Below, in pieces: positions 58,431 to 64,000 of a DNA stretch of 64,000 bases. The first letter of the stretch is position 1. Each line of letters starts with the position of its first letter. Under the pieces are notes generated by a model, which did no database searches, was not told the origin of the DNA, and was given only the letters and a program-made list of their open reading frames with translations. Source of the stretch: Peromyscus leucopus (lineage: Eukaryota > Chordata > Mammalia > Rodentia > Cricetidae); the NCBI RefSeq assembly GCF_004664715.2, contig NC_051064.1, forward strand, positions 109,425,740 to 109,489,739, written 5' to 3'. A program made the translations under genes and the position numbers.

Positions 58431-58806
58431 TTTATTGTTCCACCTGATATTGCTAGATCCTAACAGCTCCCTTGGGGAGGGGGTGAGAAGGCACAGCATC
58501 AACGACACGGACACCAAGAGTCAGTTGAAAGCAGACTTGTTTATTCAATAATGGGGAAGGTCTTATTTACCCTCCTCCTAGCACCCAGGCTGTGTCCCCG
58601 TGTGGTGACATTGTGTGGCTGTCCCCCATTGGCTGGGCATGATCAGGAACTCTGACAGCACCTGTTGCTAGGACCTCAGGAAGACTCCAGGTTGGCTCAT
58701 AAGGAAGTACATTATGTGCATGCCTTGGCAATTGGTTTGAGCCAATTTCCTCGCCTGTCCTACTACAACCCCCAACCCTATTACAACTTATAACCAACCC
58801 CTAACA
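58431..58806 (-). mobile_element. LTR-like block inside or next to the ERV region
   Basis: Read on - it starts TGTTAGGGG and contains tattgaataaacaag (poly(A) signal) and a U5-like 'gactcttggtgtccgtgtcg'. The octamer CTGTTAGG occurs at its upstream edge and again near its downstream edge. It could be the 3' LTR of the integrase-bearing provirus or a separate solo LTR. Confidence 0.45.
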
Positions 58807-59779
58807 GATGACAATTATCCATAACCCTGAGAAAATAAAACCCTTTGGGAGCAGGGGCCTCATTTTCTTGAAACTGCTTCCTGCTGTCTAGGGGGTGACA
58901 GTATCTCTGTGGAATCCTGTAAGAAAGTTAAAACAATGGTGAAGTCTCATGACTAGTTGTAACATTTGTAGCCAGTCTCAGAGCAACAGGTGAGGGTTGT
59001 CTGAAGTTCTGGCCAGAAGTATAATATGATGGATCTCATCTTGGAACTGTCCTGAAGAGTTTGCAGTCCAAAGCTGATCATTGAGTGATGTTTATCAGCT
59101 TAATGACATCATTATGAACTGGGTAGAGTCATTATTGTGGGACCCCATGTTCTTCCTGGAGACTTCAGAGATTGCTATTAGAAAGATTTACTTTTCATTA
59201 TGGAAAACTTGAACATTATTAATATTAAAACAGAAAGTTTAAATTTTAAGATGACATGACATGTGAAGAAGGAGTCTAAGGAATCAAGAATAAACATGGA
59301 GAGAAACAGAATCTTGACAACAATGGTCTCTAGATTATTGGCTTTCTTCTGTCCCACATCAATTGGCTCTCTGATATGAGGCAGACTCTCCGAATTTTTT
59401 CTTTTAGCAACATGCTTGGGTTTAGAGAAGGAGAGAGCCACATTCCAACTTCAAAGACAGCTTGATTTATAATTGAATCAGGACCACAACTTTTCTTGAG
59501 GTAAAGACATATTGATGTTAGGCAGTGAGATATTACTCTGTAGAGTATATTGGTACCAATAGGTCCTTCCTTTCTGCTTTAGACAGCTAGGTGTCCAAAG
59601 CTTTTGATTTCCTTAAGATGGGTATTTTCTATTATCCTGTAAAGACAAAAAACAGAACCCTTTCCAGAGCCTTGTTTGGTGAGTTTTCCTTACAACTTGT
59701 AGAAAGAATTGTCATATCGGTGGATGAGCTATCATTTCTCCTCATCAAGGGATGTCTCCTGTTTGAATCGAATTTCTAT
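58807..59779 (-). mobile_element. Non-coding segment between integrase remnant and LTR-like block
   Basis: About 1 kb on the same strand as the pol remnant, without any env-like open frame. Presumably the decayed 3' part of the provirus. Confidence 0.4.
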
Positions 59780-60420
59780 TAATTTTGTTGGTATCCATAG
59801 CTTTTCTTCTCCTGTGGAAACAAAAGCAAAATTCCTTCCCCAATGTAGTATACATCCTTGTTTCCATTCCGAGGTCAACATCTCTTTGAAGTAGACAGGT
59901 TGATTTCACTCAGGAGTTTTTTCTGTTATCCAGTCTCTCTCTGTAGCTGTTGTTCCTTTCTCATCAGCATTAAGAAAATTCAAGGCCAATAAAGCATTAT
60001 GTAATCTATTTCTAGGGGTCATTATTACTCCTTTCTGTTTATTTAGCATATTCTATAACTGCCTGCCCTATTGGATTGTGTAGTATACCTGTAATATGCT
60101 TTATATTGTAATAAGCAAAACACTGTTTCATTTTATAGGAGACATATGCTGGAACATTGTCAGTCTTAATTTGTATAGGTATTCCCATGAAGGCCATGAC
60201 TTCTAATAGGCGTGTAATTACAGAATAGGAGTTGCACATTGAAATCCTGAATAGGTATCAATGGTGTGGTGTACATATTTTAACTTTCCAAATTTTGCAG
60301 AATGAAACATATCCATCTACCAAATGACTCTCTGGAATCCCAGCTGGCTCCATCCATTTATGGACATTTCTAATATTCTGGGAGGAAGACTCCTATGTAA
60401 TATCTCTAGTCCACTGTTTC
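59780..60420 (-). pseudogene. Degraded retroviral pol (integrase) remnant, ERV2 type
   Basis: On the - strand an open segment at 60239-60039 carries the integrase core pattern TDN-PAY followed by NPIGQAVIE, i.e. the second catalytic Asp and the Glu. Upstream (about 60300-60250) is a match to the strand carrying the first Asp ([10 protein letters not shown], partly in another frame). Downstream near 59860-59780 is a C-terminal-domain-like stretch (FAFVSTGEEKLW) in a different frame. Stops and frameshifts separate the pieces, so no functional protein remains. Confidence 0.75.
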
Positions 60421-60593
60421 CCATTGTAGATCATCCCACATGTGTTCCACAGTTCTTTACCATCCTCCTGTGAGGGCCTGGGCCTGGCGAATGTCCTCTC
60501 TCCTTGGCCATCACATTCAAGCCTGTGAGGATGAGCCATGCTTCTTCACATATGCGACATACCTGCTTTGTGAGTTCTTTCAAGTGGAATTGT

Positions 60594-60745
60594 GGCCAGG
60601 TGGTGGTGGCACACGCCTTTAATCCCAGCACTCAGAAAGCAGAGGTAGGCAGATTTCTGTGAGTTCAAGGCTAGCCTGGTCTACAGAGTGAGTTCCAGGA
60701 CAGCCAGGGCTACACAGAGAAACCCTGTCTCAAAAACCAAGCAAA
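60594..60745 (+). mobile_element. B1 SINE
   Basis: A near-complete sense B1: 'acacgcctttaatcccagca', 'tagcctggtctacagagtga', 'acacagagaaaccctgtctc', then an A-rich tail. Confidence 0.95.
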
Positions 60746-61770
60746 CAGAACCAAGTGGAGGCATTGGAAGAAGAAAAGGTGCCTGGAGGTTCTCTATTGC
60801 TATCATTCCCACACAGACTCCCTGGCAGAAGAGGCTGGGCTCCCCTCCATCACACGCAACCTCCAACCTCGGAGCTAACGGGAGTGGTGCTTCATTTCTC
60901 TCACATTGAGGCTTTACTTCCCTGTCCACAGAGGAGAGCACTCCTCCACAATGTCCTTCTCACCTTAAAACCAGACTGAAGACGCAACCATTGCTGGGCA
61001 CCAAGACAGAGAGGAGGTGAACACATCATTCCCCTTCCTGTTTCCTTCTTCAATCCATGTCGCCTGCACACACATTCACAAATGGGAATTCACGCACATG
61101 CACAAAACACACACAAAATAATAAAATAATTTAAAATGAAGATTCATTACCTGCATCAGGTAAGGAGAATACCGGTATTATTTCTAAAGCAATTCCCTCC
61201 GCAACAGAAGCATGCAGATTTTTATCAGCGGAGTCTATATATTTCTACAGAAAAGCACCTTGGGGACAGGCATATTTCTGGGCATGCTCACTTTCAGGTC
61301 ATAGTTCAAGAAGGCAATGTGGGACACTTGGCACACATCTGTGGCATTGGAGAGGTTGAGGCAAGAAGGTTCAAAATTCAAGACTAGCTTTGAGGCTTTT
61401 ATACACTAAACAGTGTTAATGTTCCTTAGAGATGGCTCAGCTGACTAGAAACGATATCTTAGTAAGGGATTCCTTTCTGTTCTGTGTCTAGTTCAGGCTC
61501 TTCATTTTATTGCACTAGTAGCTCTAATCAGTGACGGACTGTGACATTGTCCATAGTTCTGACCTGGTGACTTTATTTCTTAGGAATTTATCCCAAGAAA
61601 GAACTAGGCAAGGGGGCAAATGGCACAAAAATGATCACAGTGAAAATCCGAGAACAAATGAAGGGCACAGGAGTCCCAGCAAGGATCCAGGGGTGTCCCC
61701 ACCATCCATGGCCTAAGATGGGCAAGAGTGGCGAATAGGAGTGCACTACTTCCTAAGAAATCCTAGTGGT

Positions 61771-61968
61771 TGCTGGGCGGCGGCGGTGGCTCATGTCTTT
61801 AATCCCAGCACTCGGGAGGCAGAGCCAGGTGGATCCCTGTGAGTTCAAGGCCAGCCTGGACTACAGAGCGAGATCCAGGAAAGGCGCAAAGCTACACAGA
61901 GAAACCCTGTCCCGAAAAAGCAAAGAAAAAAAGAAAGAAAAGGAAAGAAGAGAAAAAGAAAGAAATCC
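61771..61968 (+). mobile_element. B1 SINE, cricetid-type variant
   Basis: Sense B1 with 'ctttaatcccagcactcggg', then the diagnostic 'gagatccaggaaaggcgcaa' and 'gctacacagagaaaccctgt', followed by an A/G-rich tail. Relatively young in appearance. Confidence 0.95.
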
Positions 61969-62976
61969 TAGAGGTCAAAGGGCAACCACAGTGCCTAAGC
62001 ATCTGACCCATTTAAGGACTGCCAGGGTGGGACACCAGTGTGGGCTGAGTTCTAGGGAAGGCAGCCCATGGCAGTGACAAGAGGTGTGTGACAGACCGAA
62101 AGGCTCATGTCTCCAAGAAAAGCAGAGAGGTGACAGGCTAGAACCCCACAAGCTCGTCCAATGTGATCTTCCAATGACCTAAGGGCTTCCCACAAGAACT
62201 CACCTTCCAAGATTCCATGCCTCCCAATAGCACCCTAGGGACCCAGCCCTCAATCACAACAGACCCTGGGGTGACATTCAGATAACCACGTGATAAACCA
62301 GCCACAGCAGGTAAGTATGTGCGGCATTTGCCTCTGCATGTATAGAACAAAGCCCAAGGTATAGACCCCAAACCGGGTTAGAGGGGGCCTTGCTGCCTGT
62401 GTCCTATAGGTCTGTCATGTCTGCGGTAGTGACACATCCCACCTTGCCTTTGTCCAGAGTGTTTCCTTTGTCCCTGCGTCATTTTTCCAGACCCCATGGA
62501 GCACGCTGGGCTGAGACTATTGCCTTTCCTTAACAGATGAAGAAACTGAGGGCCACCGTGCCATCCTGTGAACCTGAGTCCTTTTCCAGCTGCTTCCTAA
62601 GGTCCAGAGAGAGCACGGCCAGGATAGTCTAGCACAGGCCAGCTGTCAGAGGCCAGGGCACTTTCTCGAGCTGGTGGGGATTGAGAGCAGAGATGGGTGA
62701 GAAGAGCTGCCGTTTTCTTCCAGGTTCAACAGGGGCTGCATCAGACAGGGACAAATACAGGTGGCCTGCAAACCAGTCAGGTAGTGTGCCTGTCGTCCCC
62801 GGAAACTGGATCTGGTGGGAGCAGGAGCCCTTGTCTCTGCTGCACCAGGGTCTCAGCACCCAAGCCTGACATGTCCTTTTGACCGCTTGACTTAATTATC
62901 TCCAAGCACACGTTGCATCTGAGCACTGTTCCAGGTGCTGGGTTAGAGCAATGAGCATGGACTTCCAATCAGCACC

Positions 62977-62978
62977 TG

Positions 62979-63031
<53 letters not shown>
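62977..63031. repeat. (CA)n microsatellite
   Basis: An uninterrupted run of about 26 CA units ending in GCACAC. Confidence 0.95.
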
Positions 63032-63036
<5 letters not shown>

Positions 63037-63816
63037 CCTACTGTGTGCAGCCCCCACTACAGGAGAGTGGACAGGAGAGTCAGGTGCTTAGGGTCACGAG
63101 GATGACGAGGCTGGAGTGTTGGAGGGAAGGGGCGTGAGAGGACTTAAAAGGGCAGCGAGGAAAGCGTCTGGAGGAAGTGGGTGGAGGGAGCGGGTCCTGG
63201 GCACAGTGTGGTGAGCTGTGCTTCTAGATGCAGAGGTGGGCCCAAGATGTGGGGTGGGGGGTGTAGTGTGCTAGGAGCTTCTGCACCCTCTGGGGTCTCA
63301 GGTGGCGACATGAAGGCAGTTGTGAGTGGAGAGAAATTTATCTCACCCATTGTTAAAGTATTGCTGCTACTAAGGAGACAGAGGGTAGCAAGCCAGGGTG
63401 GAAACCGAGAAAGCGGCCCAGAGCCCATGAGCCCATGCAATGGTGGTGACCGGGGAGGAGAATGGCTATGGACATGGTTGCACCCTGGATGTTCTTTGAA
63501 AGCTGACGGTTTCTATGTGGGGGGTGGGGGGAGAGAACAAGCAAGGAAAAGTGAGAGAGTTAGAGAGAGAGAAAGGGAGAGGACGACAGAAGGGGGAGAG
63601 TGCTTGGGGCTACTTGGCCGGAAGGACGGTGTTGGTACAGAACCGGAGAGAGGCTCTTACTGGGGAAACTGGGGCTCCCTGTTTGCCCTTTCGACGCCTT
63701 GAGCCAATTCACTCTCTAGATGCCATGAATCACACAGAAAGATGCTGGGCTGAGAGTATTAGAGGCACTCAAGGCAGGGACGAGAGTTCTCTGAGGGAGT
63801 CTACCAGGTGTGCGGC

Positions 63817-63878
63817 GGTGAGGGGGTGGGTGAGGGTGGGGGTGGGGGTGGGGGGTGGGGGGTGGGGGGGAGGTGGGT
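63817..63878. repeat. G-rich (GGGGTG)n-like tract
   Basis: More than eight runs of three or more G separated by T or short spacers, suitable for G-quadruplex formation on the + strand. Confidence 0.8.
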
Positions 63879-64000
63879 GCGTCCAGAGACAAATGCAACT
63901 CATGGGCCAAGAGCCATTATAGCAGAAGTAGACCAGAAGATGGCGTCCAGCAACCAGATTCAGCACAGGAACGTCACCAAATGGGCCCAACCGAGGGAGA

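Larger units (their letters stand above)
60421..64000. other. Intergenic sequence at window end
   Basis: Two B1 copies, a (CA)n run and a G-rich tract are present; the rest is unique-looking. No exon of a third gene is recognised. In human the next gene on this side is BSND, further away. Confidence 0.5.

Noticed and set aside
63181..63702. 173-aa + strand open frame near the window end
   Set aside because: Low-complexity Gly/Arg/Glu-rich translation of purine-rich DNA; no splice context or family match seen.

Overview
This is a mammalian nuclear window from a muroid rodent, most likely a cricetid (hamster, vole or deer-mouse type). B1, B2/B3 and ID SINEs, (TG)n/(CA)n tracts, a 5'-truncated L1 tail and ERV2-type retroviral remnants are scattered through long introns. 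Several B1 copies carry the 'gcctgtcctggatctc' / 'gatccaggaaaggcgc' variant that I associate with cricetids. The encoded PCSK9 also looks hamster-like (for example FIWKSQ in the catalytic domain).

Two protein-coding genes lie tail to tail, as in the conserved mammalian PCSK9-USP24 synteny block. On the + strand, positions 623-30490 hold the last 24 coding exons of Usp24 (863 codons plus stop): the catalytic domain from just after the Cys box (the Cys-box exon is upstream of the window) through the catalytic His, then the long C-terminal region. All exon phases join without a break. One intron uses a GC donor. A probable 3' UTR of about 2.5 kb follows, ending near an AATAAA at 33013. On the - strand, positions 53186-35078 hold all 12 coding exons of Pcsk9 (691 aa). 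All junctions are in frame, the catalytic Asp/His/Ser and oxyanion Asn are intact, and a probable poly(A) signal sits at 34134-34129. Upstream of the Pcsk9 ATG are a GC-rich first exon and promoter with an HNF1 site and a sterol regulatory element at the spacing known from other mammals.

The rest is intron or intergenic DNA. Its main contents are an LTR-like block (8.2-8.6 kb); a retroposed sequence of unknown source with a perfect 15-bp target-site duplication (24.0-24.2 kb); a nested insertion in Pcsk9 intron 1, where an L1 3' end sits inside a broken retroviral gag region (48.7-50.3 kb); a compound tetranucleotide microsatellite (43.4-43.55 kb); and a degraded ERV2-type provirus on the - strand upstream of Pcsk9 (about 56.8-60.4 kb) with recognisable integrase pieces. 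I see no third host gene in 53.5-64 kb. I did not find a new biological system; the noteworthy items are the splice-site oddity and the retroelement archaeology.

The two genes are not an operon and are transcribed convergently. PCSK9 is a secreted regulator of LDL-receptor degradation. USP24 is an intracellular deubiquitinase.
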